A stretch of DNA of 10,064 nt from Burkholderiales bacterium. GTDB lineage: Bacteria; Pseudomonadota; Gammaproteobacteria; Burkholderiales; SG8-39. Within the stretch, counting starts at the first letter, position 1; each line of letters starts with the position of its first letter. The notes under the pieces are model-generated. The model was given only the letters and a program-made list of their open reading frames with translations. It was not told the origin of the DNA and made no database searches. Shown piece after piece: positions 1 through 6,881 of the stretch. Where the stretch lies: contig JAQSVY010000091.1 of the NCBI GenBank assembly GCA_029266935.1, positions 1 to 10,064 of the forward strand, given 5' to 3'. The translations under genes were made by a program, and so were the position numbers.

Positions 1-1
1 C

Positions 2-811
2 CTGGTGCTCGGCTACGGCGGCATGGTGAGCTTCGGCCACGCGGCGTTCTTCGGCGCCGGCGCCTACGTCACCGGGATCCTCGCCGTGGAAGGCGTGCGC
101 AGCGCCTGGATCGCCTGGCCCGCCGCGGCGGTGGTGGCCGCGCTCGCGGCGCTCCTGATCGGAGCGATGTCGCTGCGCACCCGCGGCGTGTACTTCATCA
201 TGATCACGCTCGCTTTCGCGCAGATGATGTACTACGTGTTCGTGTCGCTGAAGGCCTACGGCGGCGACGACGGCCTGTCGATGCCGGGGCGCTCGACGCT
301 CGGCTTCGGACTGGACCCGAGGAACGAGCTCACGTGGTACTACGTGGTGCTGGTCCTTCTCGCCGCGATCCTCTATCTCCTGCATCGCGTCGTGCGCTCG
401 CGCTTCGGCCGGGTGATCGAGGCGATCCGCGAGAACGAGACGCGCGCCGCGGCGATCGGCTATCCGGTATACGGCTACAAGCTCGCCTGCTTCGTCCTCT
501 CCGGGGCAATCGCCGGCCTCGCCGGCGCGCTGATCGCCAACCAGTCGAGCTACGTCGGTCCGGGGCTGCTGCACTGGGTGCAGTCGGGCACGCTGATGAT
601 CATGGTGATCCTGGGCGGCGTCGGCCGCTTCTGGGGCGGCCCGATCGGCGCGGCGGTGCTGCTGACGCTCGAGGAGAGCATCTCGGGCAGCGAATGGCTC
701 GGGCCCTATGCACTGCACTGGCAGCTCCCCGTGGGCGTGATCCTGCTCGCCATCGTGCTCTTCGCCCCGCAAGGTATCGCGGGGCTCGCCGCCAAACGCC
801 GCCATGCTTGA
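2..811 (+). CDS. livM: LivM-type ABC importer inner-membrane permease (5' end outside window)
   Basis: This is the C-terminal 269 residues of a branched-chain amino acid/aromatic acid (HAAT) ABC permease. The frame is open from the first bases, so the N-terminal helices lie upstream. It starts with the family segment LGYGGMVSFGHAAFFGAGAY, followed by several hydrophobic membrane spans. The cytoplasmic coupling loop GRVIEAIRENETRAAAIGY, which contacts the ATPases, is clear near the middle. LivM proteins are usually a little over 300 residues, so only a short part is missing. The stop codon (809-811) lies inside the start of the next gene, giving an 8-base overlap and suggesting translational coupling. 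The partner permease (LivH type) and the periplasmic binding protein are not in the window. The substrate cannot be read from sequence; the neighbouring aromatic oxygenases suggest an aromatic acid (inference). Confidence 0.93.
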   Translation: MVLGYGGMVSFGHAAFFGAGAYVTGILAVEGVRSAWIAWPAAAVVAALAALLIGAMSLRTRGVYFIMITLAFAQMMYYVFVSLKAYGGDDGLSMPGRSTLGFGLDPRNELTWYYVVLVLLAAILYLLHRVVRSRFGRVIEAIRENETRAAAIGYPVYGYKLACFVLSGAIAGLAGALIANQSSYVGPGLLHWVQSGTLMIMVILGGVGRFWGGPIGAAVLLTLEESISGSEWLGPYALHWQLPVGVILLAIVLFAPQGIAGLAAKRRHA

Positions 812-1550
812 GATCCGGGGCCTCTGCAAGCACTTCGGCGGCGTCGTCGCCGTCGACCGCGTCGACCTCGCAGTGGAGGCGGGCGAGGTGCATGCCCTCA
901 TCGGCCCCAACGGCGCGGGCAAGACGACCCTCATCGCCCAGGTCGCCGGCAGCCTTGCCGCGGACTCCGGAGAGATTCGTTTCCTGGGAAACGACGTGAC
1001 GCGCAGGCCTCAGCATGTGCGCGTCAAGGCGGGACTCGCGAGGAGCTACCAGATCACGAGCATCTTCCGGCGCTTCAGCGTGCTGGACAATCTCGCGCTC
1101 GCCGTGCAGGCGCGCAGCGGCTCGAGCCTCTCGTTCTGGCGGCCGGTGGCCGGGGAGAAGCCACTGTTCGACGAGGCTGCCTCGATTGCTGCCCAGATAA
1201 ATCTCCAAGACAAGCTGCACAGCATTTCGGGAACCCTGGCGCACGGCGAGCAGCGCGCGCTGGAGGTCGGGCTCGCCCTGGCGACAAAACCGAAGCTCGT
1301 GCTGCTCGATGAGCCGATGGCGGGCATGGGCCCGCAGGAATCCCAGCGCATGATCGAGCTCATCCAGCGCATCCGCGCCAAGGTGACGGTGCTGCTCGTC
1401 GAGCACGACATGGACGCGGTGTTCCGCCTCGCCGACCGCATCTCGGTGCTGGTGAACGGCCGCGTCATCGCGAGCGGCGCGCCGCAGGTGATCCGCGCCG
1501 ACGCCGAGGTGCGGCGCGCCTACCTGGGAGACGAAGTTGCTGCGGGTTGA
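804..1550 (+). CDS. livG: LivG-type ABC importer ATP-binding protein
   Basis: This is the cytoplasmic ATPase subunit that powers the HAAT importer. All nucleotide-binding motifs are visible in 248 residues: Walker A GPNGAGKTT (34-42), an atypical signature LAHGEQ (145-150) in place of LSGGQ, Walker B LVLLDEP (165-171) and the H-loop histidine H201 in LLVEHDMD. LivG proteins often have LAYGEQ-like signatures, so the variation is family-typical. The C-terminal VRRAYLGDE also matches LivG. The ATG at 804 overlaps the permease stop. The 3' end overlaps the next ATPase by 14 bases. Length is normal for the family, about 250 residues. Assignment to the LivG subfamily is firm; the transported compound is unknown. 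Confidence 0.95.
   Translation: MLEIRGLCKHFGGVVAVDRVDLAVEAGEVHALIGPNGAGKTTLIAQVAGSLAADSGEIRFLGNDVTRRPQHVRVKAGLARSYQITSIFRRFSVLDNLALAVQARSGSSLSFWRPVAGEKPLFDEAASIAAQINLQDKLHSISGTLAHGEQRALEVGLALATKPKLVLLDEPMAGMGPQESQRMIELIQRIRAKVTVLLVEHDMDAVFRLADRISVLVNGRVIASGAPQVIRADAEVRRAYLGDEVAAG
1526..1530 (+). promoter_or_regulatory. Ribosome binding site deciding the TTG start of the LivF-type gene
   Basis: GGGAG lies six bases before the TTG at 1537, inside the end of the LivG-type gene. It supports this TTG as start. The reading MLRVENLETAYG that results matches the normal LivF N-terminus, and no ATG or GTG is available at an equivalent position. Confidence 0.6.
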
Positions 1551-2238
1551 GAACCTCGAGACGGCCTACGGCGCAAGCCAGGTGCTCTTCGAGCTCGACC
1601 TCGAAGTCCGGGAGGGAGAGATGGCGACCCTTTTGGGCCGCAACGGCATGGGCAAGACCACGACGGTGCGCTCGATCCTCGGGCTCACGCGCGCACGCGC
1701 GGGCGCGATCACCTTCCGCGGCAAGCGGATCGAGCGCGAGGCGCCAGACCGCATCGCGCGCGCCGGCATCGCGCTCGTTCCCGAGGGCCGGCAGATCTTC
1801 CCCAACCTCAGCGTGCGCGAGCACCTCGAGGCCTTCGCGGACAACCGCTGCGGCCGCAAGGACCCCTGGACGCCGGGAAGGGTTTTCGAGTTGTTCCCCA
1901 ACCTGAACAAGAGAGCGGAAAACATGGGAAACCAGCTCTCCGGCGGCGAGCAGCAGATGCTCGCCATCGGCCGCGCGCTGGTGACCAACCCCTACCTGCT
2001 GATCCTGGACGAAGCGACCGAGGGCCTGGCGCCGCTGGTGCGCGAGGAGATCTGGAAGTGCCTGGAGCGCCTGCGCGCCGCCGGCCAGACGATCCTGGTG
2101 ATCGACAAGTACCTCGAGCGCCTGGTGCGGCTCGCCGACCGCCACACCATTATCGAGCGTGGGCGAGTCGCCTGGCAGGGCAACTCCTCAGAGCTGGACG
2201 CCGACCGCGGCCTCTGGCATCGCTACCTCGGCGTCTAG
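1537..2238 (+). CDS. livF: LivF-type ABC importer ATP-binding protein (TTG start)
   Basis: This is the second cytoplasmic ATPase of the importer, 233 residues. Motifs seen: Walker A GRNGMGKTT (34-42), the LivF hallmark VPEGRQIFPNLSV (81-93), signature LSGGEQ (134-139) and Walker B LLILDEA (154-160) followed by TEGLAP. At the H-loop position it reads VIDKYL, with K191 where LivF usually has Gln (VEQN) and most ABC ATPases have His. The start is a TTG preceded by GGGAG, overlapping the LivG-type gene by 14 bases. It would form a heterodimer with the LivG-type protein under the two permeases. The ending LWHRYLGV is typical. It is the last gene of the transporter block; a 32-base gap separates it from the next gene. 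Confidence 0.94.
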   Translation: MLRVENLETAYGASQVLFELDLEVREGEMATLLGRNGMGKTTTVRSILGLTRARAGAITFRGKRIEREAPDRIARAGIALVPEGRQIFPNLSVREHLEAFADNRCGRKDPWTPGRVFELFPNLNKRAENMGNQLSGGEQQMLAIGRALVTNPYLLILDEATEGLAPLVREEIWKCLERLRAAGQTILVIDKYLERLVRLADRHTIIERGRVAWQGNSSELDADRGLWHRYLGV

Positions 2239-2270
2239 CGCACGGGAACGAAACATGCCTTACCTGCAGC

Positions 2271-2522
2271 ATGACGAAAAGAAGCACTGGTTCCACGACC
2301 AACGCCAGCGAGGCGGTGGACGACGTTCGCCTGCCCCCCAAGCCAACCACCGAGGAGGCCCTGGACGAGGGCGTGAAGGAGACTTTCCCGGCGAGCGACC
2401 CGGTTTCCACGACGCAGCCCGCCAACACCGCCTACGAGCGCAGCAAGCGCGGCGACAAGCCGCCCCGGCCTCCTGCGCAGCCCAAGCGCTCGCCCGACTG
2501 GATGTTCGAGAAGAAGCACTAG
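2271..2522 (+). CDS. Small conserved hypothetical protein with LDExxKETFPASDP motif
   Basis: This is an 83-residue hydrophilic protein with no signal peptide and no membrane segment. Residues 31-44 read LDEGVKETFPASDP. I recognise this as the core of a widespread small proteobacterial hypothetical family (LDEALKETFPASDP-like); its function is not known to me. The C-terminal half is rich in Lys, Pro and Arg and probably disordered. The start is the ATG at 2271, the only usual start in frame after the LivF-type stop. No good Shine-Dalgarno sequence precedes it. An ATG at 2255 in another frame has a slightly better upstream GGGAACG, but that frame does not give the conserved motif. It lies between the transporter and the oxygenases on the same strand and may simply be co-transcribed. 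Confidence 0.7.
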   Translation: MTKRSTGSTTNASEAVDDVRLPPKPTTEEALDEGVKETFPASDPVSTTQPANTAYERSKRGDKPPRPPAQPKRSPDWMFEKKH

Positions 2523-2565
2523 AAGAAGCCGTCGTTTCAGACCGCGCCGGGCGCCGGCGGTAGCG

Positions 2566-3588
2566 ATGCACGTCGGCATCTTCGATTGGGTCGAGCACTC
2601 CGACACGCTTTCGCCGGGTCAGGTGTTTGACCACAAGCTGGAACTTGCCGCGGCGGCGGACAAGGCCGGCTTCCACGGATACCTGCTCGCCGAGCACCAG
2701 GGCACGCCGCTGTCGATCGATGCCTCGCCCAGCCTCCTGCTCGCGGCGATGAGCCAGCGCACCCGGCGGCTGCGCCTGGGTGCCCTCACCTTCTGCCTGC
2801 CCTGGTACGACCCCTACCGGTTCTACAACGAGGTGTGCATGCTCGACCACCTCTCTGGTGGGCGCCTCGAGCTCGGCGTCGGGCGCGGCGTTTCGCCGAT
2901 CGAGGCGCAGATCTTCGGCATGCAGGACATCGAGACTTCGCGCGCCCACTACCGGCGGACACTCGATTTCTTCTTTCAGGCCTGCGCCAATCCGGTGGTC
3001 AGATACCGCGGCGTAGACGTCGAGCTCTACAACAAGCCGGTCCAGAAGCCCTATCCGCCGCTGTGGTTCCCGAGCTCCAGCAAGGACTCCGTCGACTTCA
3101 CCGGCCGGCACGGCTACCACACCGCCATCATCAGCAGCCACGCCGAGGCGAAGGCGCGCTTCGCCCAGTACCGGGAGGTGTGGGAGCGCCACCGCAACGA
3201 TCCGGGCCGGCACAACGCCCACGTCGCGCGGCCGTTCCTCGCGCGCACGCAGCACCTCGTCATTTCGGAGGATGAGAAGGACGCGGTCGACGCCGGCGTC
3301 TCGGCCTACGAGACCTGGAAGGGCCACCTGCACCATCTCACGCGCAAGCAGGGCCGGCCCGACGCGATCCCGCTCGACCCGTTCGCCGAGGGCTCGGTGA
3401 TGCGGCTGATCGCGGGCACGTCGCAACAAGTCACTGAAAAACTGAAGGACGTGATCAGGCAGAGCGGGATGAACTATCTCCTCTGCGTCTTTTCCTTCGG
3501 CAGCCTGCCCCCGGCGATGGCGATGCGTTCGCTCGAGCTCTTCGCCCGCGAGGTAATGCCGATTATCATTCGGCCCGAGGAGGCCTAG
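2566..3588 (+). CDS. LLM-class (luciferase-like) flavin-dependent monooxygenase
   Basis: This 340-residue cytoplasmic protein has the bacterial-luciferase TIM-barrel fold. Evidence is the N-terminal MHVGIFDWVEHSD strand, AEHQG (42-46) at the luciferase active-site segment, and DHLSGGRLELGVGRGVS (94-110), the most diagnostic family motif. KPYPPLWFPSSSKDSVDFTGRHGY further on is the expected flavin-phosphate region. Family members use reduced FMN (or F420 in actinobacteria and archaea) supplied by a separate reductase; FMN is likely here given the probable host. The start is the ATG at 2566 with only a weak upstream purine run. The stop is three bases before the Rieske alpha gene, so the two are almost certainly co-translated. 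The reaction is unknown; hydroxylation or ring opening of an intermediate of the same pathway is plausible. No matching flavin reductase gene is visible. Confidence 0.9.
   Translation: MHVGIFDWVEHSDTLSPGQVFDHKLELAAAADKAGFHGYLLAEHQGTPLSIDASPSLLLAAMSQRTRRLRLGALTFCLPWYDPYRFYNEVCMLDHLSGGRLELGVGRGVSPIEAQIFGMQDIETSRAHYRRTLDFFFQACANPVVRYRGVDVELYNKPVQKPYPPLWFPSSSKDSVDFTGRHGYHTAIISSHAEAKARFAQYREVWERHRNDPGRHNAHVARPFLARTQHLVISEDEKDAVDAGVSAYETWKGHLHHLTRKQGRPDAIPLDPFAEGSVMRLIAGTSQQVTEKLKDVIRQSGMNYLLCVFSFGSLPPAMAMRSLELFAREVMPIIIRPEEA
3577..3583 (+). promoter_or_regulatory. Strong ribosome binding site of the Rieske alpha gene
   Basis: GAGGAGG ends eight bases before the ATG at 3592. It overlaps the last codons of the luciferase-like gene and fixes the start of the oxygenase alpha subunit. 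Confidence 0.7.
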
Positions 3589-3591
3589 AGC

Positions 3592-4943
3592 ATGCTCCAG
3601 GAACGCATTCCCGACCTGAACAAGTACGTCGAGCCCGACCGCGTGCGCCGCGAGGTGTACACCGACGCCGACATCTTCGAGCTCGAGATGCAGCGCATCC
3701 ACGAGCGCGCGTGGATTTACTGCGGGCACGAGACCCAGGTGCCGAGGGCCGGCGACTACTACGCCGTACAGATCGGCCGCCAGCCGATGCTGCTGGTGCG
3801 CGGCGCCGACGGCAAGGTGAACGTCCTCTATAACCGCTGCCCGCACCGCGGCAACATGATGTGCGGCGACCGGCACGGCAATACCGGCGACTTCTTCCGC
3901 TGCTCCTACCACGCCTGGACCTTCCACCACGACGGGCGGCTGAAGAGCATCCCGATGATGGAGTCGGGCTATGCCGGCACGCGCTACGGCCGCGACAACC
4001 CCGACTGCAGCATGAAGCGCGCCGCGCGCGTCGAGAGCTAGCCGCGCGCGTCGAGAGCTATCGCGGCTTCGTCTTCGCGAGCCTCACCAGCGAAGGTCCT
4101 TCATTAAAAACCTTTCTAGGTGAAGCGATCGTCGCCTTCGACGACATGTGCGACCGCGCGCCCGGGGGCGAGGTCGAGATCGTGCCCAACTGCTTCCGCG
4201 TCATCCAGCGCTCGAACTGGAAGATCTTCCTCGAGAACCAGCTCGACGCGCTGCACCCGTCGGTGACGCACCAGTCGACCGGCCGCGCCGCGCACGAGGT
4301 GGAAAAGGAGATCGCCAAGCGCACCAGGAAAGGCGAGGCGCCGCTTTCGTACCACATGCTTTCCGCCTTCGCGACGGTGACGATCGACAAGTGGGACAAC
4401 TTCCAGACGCTCAACTACCCTCACGGCCACTGCATCCTGACCGGCTACATGGGCCTGCGGCCGCAGGACCCCGACACCCTCGCCTACGACAAGGTCATGA
4501 TCAAGGCGTACGGGCAGAAGCGCTTCGAGGAGATCGTCGGGGTAAACATCCACCACGTGCTGATCTATCCCGGCCTCTCGGTGCAGTCGCCGCTGCAGCA
4601 GCTGCGCGCGGTGCGCCCGCTCGGCGTCGACCGCACCCTCACCGAGATCTGGCACTTCCGCCTGAAAGGCGCTCCCGAGGCGATCTATCGCCGCTCGCTC
4701 GCCTACTACAACCTGGTCAACTCCCCGGCGACGCTCGTCAACGCCGACGACCTGGAGAACTTCTGGAAATGCCACCAGGGCCTCTCCTCCGACGGCGGCG
4801 ACTGGGTGAGCTTCGCGCGGCACCTGGGGCGCGACATCGAGAAGAACGGCGTCGTCGAAACCGCGCCCAACTGCGGCACCTCGGAAGCGCCGATGCGCAA
4901 CCAGATGAAGGCCTGGGCCCGGTACATGACCGCGGAGAAGTGA
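3592..4943 (+). pseudogene. Rieske non-heme iron oxygenase alpha subunit, broken by a 20-base tandem duplication
   Basis: This is the catalytic subunit of an aromatic-ring-hydroxylating dioxygenase. As written, translation stops at a TAG (4039-4041) after 149 residues. Removing one copy of the 20-base repeat (4021-4060) restores a continuous 443-residue protein, normal for the family. In restored numbering, the Rieske [2Fe-2S] motif is C83-P-H85 with C104-S-Y-H107. The mononuclear iron site D212-x2-H215-x4-H220 sits in FLENQLDALHPSVTH, and the third acidic ligand is probably within ADDLENFW (378-385). The stop therefore separates the Rieske domain from the catalytic domain. No other lesion is seen on either side, and the downstream beta gene is intact with a one-base gap. 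The break is either recent, a reversible switch, or an assembly error. Re-initiation at the ATG at 4146 would give a catalytic half without an iron-sulfur cluster. The substrate is unknown; an aromatic carboxylate is likely. Confidence 0.88.
4021..4060 (+). repeat. Exact 20-base tandem duplication inside the Rieske alpha gene
   Basis: Positions 4021-4040 and 4041-4060 are identical (GCCGCGCGCGTCGAGAGCTA twice, with no spacer). The flanking bases differ, so the repeat is exactly two units. Because 20 is not a multiple of three it shifts the frame, and the junction itself creates the TAG stop. Confidence 0.97.
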
Positions 4944-4944
4944 G

Positions 4945-5511
4945 ATGGCGACGAAATCCAAGGGAAGGAAGAAGGCGCCGGTGAAGAAGCCGGGCAGGAA
5001 GCCCGTGCCGAAGCGCGCCAATGGGAAAAATGCGGGCCACGACCTGCAGCACGAGATCGAGCAGCTCCTCTACCGCCAGGCGGAGCTCCTCGACTCGCAG
5101 CAATGGCAGGCGTGGATCGACCTCTTCGCCGACGACGGCGTCTACTGGATGCCGCCCGAGCCCTCGCACAAGACCTGGGAGGGGATGCCGGCGATCTTCG
5201 CCGAGGACAAGAACCTGATGGCGGTGCGCATGAAGCGCGTGCTGCACCCCGACGCCTGGTCGCAGCGCCCGCTGTGGGGAACGAATCACGTCGTTTCGAA
5301 CGTGCAGATTCTCAAGGACGCGAAGGACGAACTGCAGGTTCGCTCGCGCTTCCACATGATGGAGCTGCGCCGCGACGACGTTCGCCATTTCGCCGGCTCG
5401 TACACGCACCACCTGCAGAAGACGAAGGACGGCTACCGCATCAAGGTGCAGCGCGTCGACATGACCAACGCCCAGGCCGCCTACGACTACGTCCTGCAAG
5501 TCTGGGTTTGA
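4945..5511 (+). CDS. Rieske oxygenase beta (small) subunit with basic N-terminal extension
   Basis: This is the structural beta subunit of the alpha3beta3 ring-hydroxylating dioxygenase, 188 residues with an NTF2-like fold. The family region begins about residue 32: HEIEQLLYRQAELLDSQQW, then WIDLFADDGVYWMPPEP, both typical of beta subunits. NHVVSNVQIL and RSRFHMMELRRDD match the core sheet, and the end YDYVLQVWV closes the domain. The start ATG is one base after the alpha stop, so alpha and beta should be made in equal amounts. Residues 1-30 contain 12 Lys/Arg, an extension not expected in this family. No in-frame Met offers a shorter start, though a GTG within the extension exists. The stop TGA overlaps the TTG start of the next gene. 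Confidence 0.92.
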   Translation: MATKSKGRKKAPVKKPGRKPVPKRANGKNAGHDLQHEIEQLLYRQAELLDSQQWQAWIDLFADDGVYWMPPEPSHKTWEGMPAIFAEDKNLMAVRMKRVLHPDAWSQRPLWGTNHVVSNVQILKDAKDELQVRSRFHMMELRRDDVRHFAGSYTHHLQKTKDGYRIKVQRVDMTNAQAAYDYVLQVWV

Positions 5512-6881
5512 ACCCTAGGAACGCGAAGCCCGTGGTCATCGCCGGCGGAGGCCTCGGCGGGCTCGCCTGCGCGCTGGCGCTCGCGCGCAAGGGCTTCCGC
5601 TCGATCGTGCTCGAGCAGGCGCAGCAGTTCGGCGAGATCGGCGCCGGCATCCAGCTCGCCCCCAACGCCTGGCACGCCATCGACGCCCTCGGCGTCGGCG
5701 CGCTGGTGAAGAAGGAAGCGGTGTTCATCGAGCGGCTGCTGCTCATGGACGGCGCGAGCGGCGAGACGGTCATCGACGTGCCGCTCGACAAGCGCTTCGC
5801 CCGGCGCTTCGGAAACCCCTACGCGGTGACGCACCGCGCCGACATCCACGGCTCGCTCCTCGACGGCTGCAAGGCGCAGGCGCTGGTCGAGCTGCGCGCC
5901 GGCACGAGGGTCATCGATTACCGAATCGAGGACAAAGGCGTCGTGGTCGAGACCTCGGGAGGAGACCTCCCGGCATCGGCATTGGTCGGCGCCGACGGCG
6001 TGCGCTCGGTCGTGCGCGAGAGGATCGTCGGCGACGGCGAGCCGCCGGCCTCCGGCCACATGTGCTACCGCGCGGTGCTCAAGGTCGAGGAGATGCCGAG
6101 GGACCTGCGCTGGCCCGCGGCGACGCTGTGGGCGGCGAAGAACACGCACATCGTCCACTACCCGCTGCGCGGCTGGAAGCTCTTCAACCTCGTCGCCACC
6201 GTGGTGCGCGAGCAATCCGGGTCAGGACACAACGAGGAAGCACCGCCCGAGGAAGTGCTGCCGCTTTTCGCCCACAACTGCGAGAAGCCGATGAGCATTC
6301 TGCGCGTGCCGAGGGCGTTCCGGCGCTGGATGCTGCGCTTTCGCGAGCCGGTCGAGAACTGGACGCAGGGGCCGGTGACGCTGCTGGGCGATTCCGCCCA
6401 CCTCATGCTGCAGTACCTGGCGCAGGGCGCCGCCATGGCGCTCGAGGATGCGCTGTGCCTGGCGGCTTGCGCGGACCAGCAGGAAGGCAACTTCGAAAAA
6501 GCGTTCCTCGAGTACCAGAAGACCCGCCTGGTGCGCGCCTCGCGCGTGCAGGTTTCCGCGCGCCTGATGGGCATGGTGTTCCACGCGAGCGGCGTGGAGC
6601 GCATGATCCGCAACGACATCTACCAGGGCCGGACGGCGGAGCGCTATTACGACGCGCTCGACTGGCTCTTCACGCCGCCCGAGTACGTCAGGGATTTCGC
6701 AAAACGAGCTCCGGGCCGATCTCCGCGACCGAGCGCGCGCCGCAAAGGCGCATCGAGCGCTCGAGCTCCGAGGAAAGGATCTCCAGCGCCTGGCGTGCGC
6801 CCGGCTCGCCGCCCGCCATCACGCCGAACAGCGTCGCGCGGCCGCAAAGCACCGCCTGCGCGCCGAGCGCGCGCGCCTTGA
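5508..6881 (+). CDS. FAD-dependent aromatic hydroxylase (3-hydroxybenzoate 6-hydroxylase/salicylate hydroxylase type), with antisense-encoded C-terminal tail
   Basis: This is a group A flavoprotein monooxygenase that uses NAD(P)H and O2 to hydroxylate a phenolic acid. The FAD fingerprint is G13-x-G15-x-x-G18, followed by FGEIGAGIQLAPNAWHAIDALG, very like 3-hydroxybenzoate 6-hydroxylases. The DG motif is GADGVRS (161-167) and the GD motif GDSAH (294-298). H214, Y218 and Q302 sit where, from memory, the Rhodococcus 3-hydroxybenzoate 6-hydroxylase has His213, Tyr217 and Gln301. The chosen TTG start overlaps the beta-subunit stop as TTGA; a GTG at 5532 preceded by AGGA is an alternative. Family similarity ends near residue 388-394, a normal length. 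The frame then runs on to residue 457 across the opposite-strand dehydrogenase gene, with no stop in any plus frame before 6879. Gentisate formation is plausible, but salicylate-type or other substrates cannot be excluded. Confidence 0.9.
   Translation: MNPRNAKPVVIAGGGLGGLACALALARKGFRSIVLEQAQQFGEIGAGIQLAPNAWHAIDALGVGALVKKEAVFIERLLLMDGASGETVIDVPLDKRFARRFGNPYAVTHRADIHGSLLDGCKAQALVELRAGTRVIDYRIEDKGVVVETSGGDLPASALVGADGVRSVVRERIVGDGEPPASGHMCYRAVLKVEEMPRDLRWPAATLWAAKNTHIVHYPLRGWKLFNLVATVVREQSGSGHNEEAPPEEVLPLFAHNCEKPMSILRVPRAFRRWMLRFREPVENWTQGPVTLLGDSAHLMLQYLAQGAAMALEDALCLAACADQQEGNFEKAFLEYQKTRLVRASRVQVSARLMGMVFHASGVERMIRNDIYQGRTAERYYDALDWLFTPPEYVRDFAKRAPGRSPRPSARRKGASSARAPRKGSPAPGVRPARRPPSRRTASRGRKAPPARRARAP

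Noticed and set aside
600..1406. Long minus-strand open frame across the permease and LivG-type genes
   Set aside because: Arg/Ala/His/Glu-rich composition with no family motif; it lies opposite two genes with complete ABC transporter motifs, a usual artefact of GC-rich coding DNA.
2255..2563. Alternative small gene starting at ATG 2255
   Set aside because: It begins plausibly (MPYLQHDEKKHWFHDQRQ) and has a fair ribosome site, but soon becomes Arg/Gly/Pro/Ala-rich. The overlapping frame from 2271 carries the conserved KETFPASDP motif.
2523..2565. Possible terminator hairpin before the luciferase-like gene (GC-rich palindrome around GCGCCGGGCGCCGGC)
   Set aside because: No T-run follows and the genes on both sides run the same way; short GC-palindromes are expected by chance in this composition.
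2260..3930. 556-codon minus-strand open frame opposite the luciferase-like gene
   Set aside because: It is the complement of clear luciferase-like and Rieske coding sequence, and its translation is low-complexity Val/Ala/Arg/Glu without recognisable motifs.
5103..5507. N-terminal extension of the FAD hydroxylase frame through the beta-subunit gene
   Set aside because: The frame is open upstream, but the translation is Arg/Ala/Pro-rich and out of frame with the conserved beta subunit; the FAD fold starts right after the TTG at 5508.
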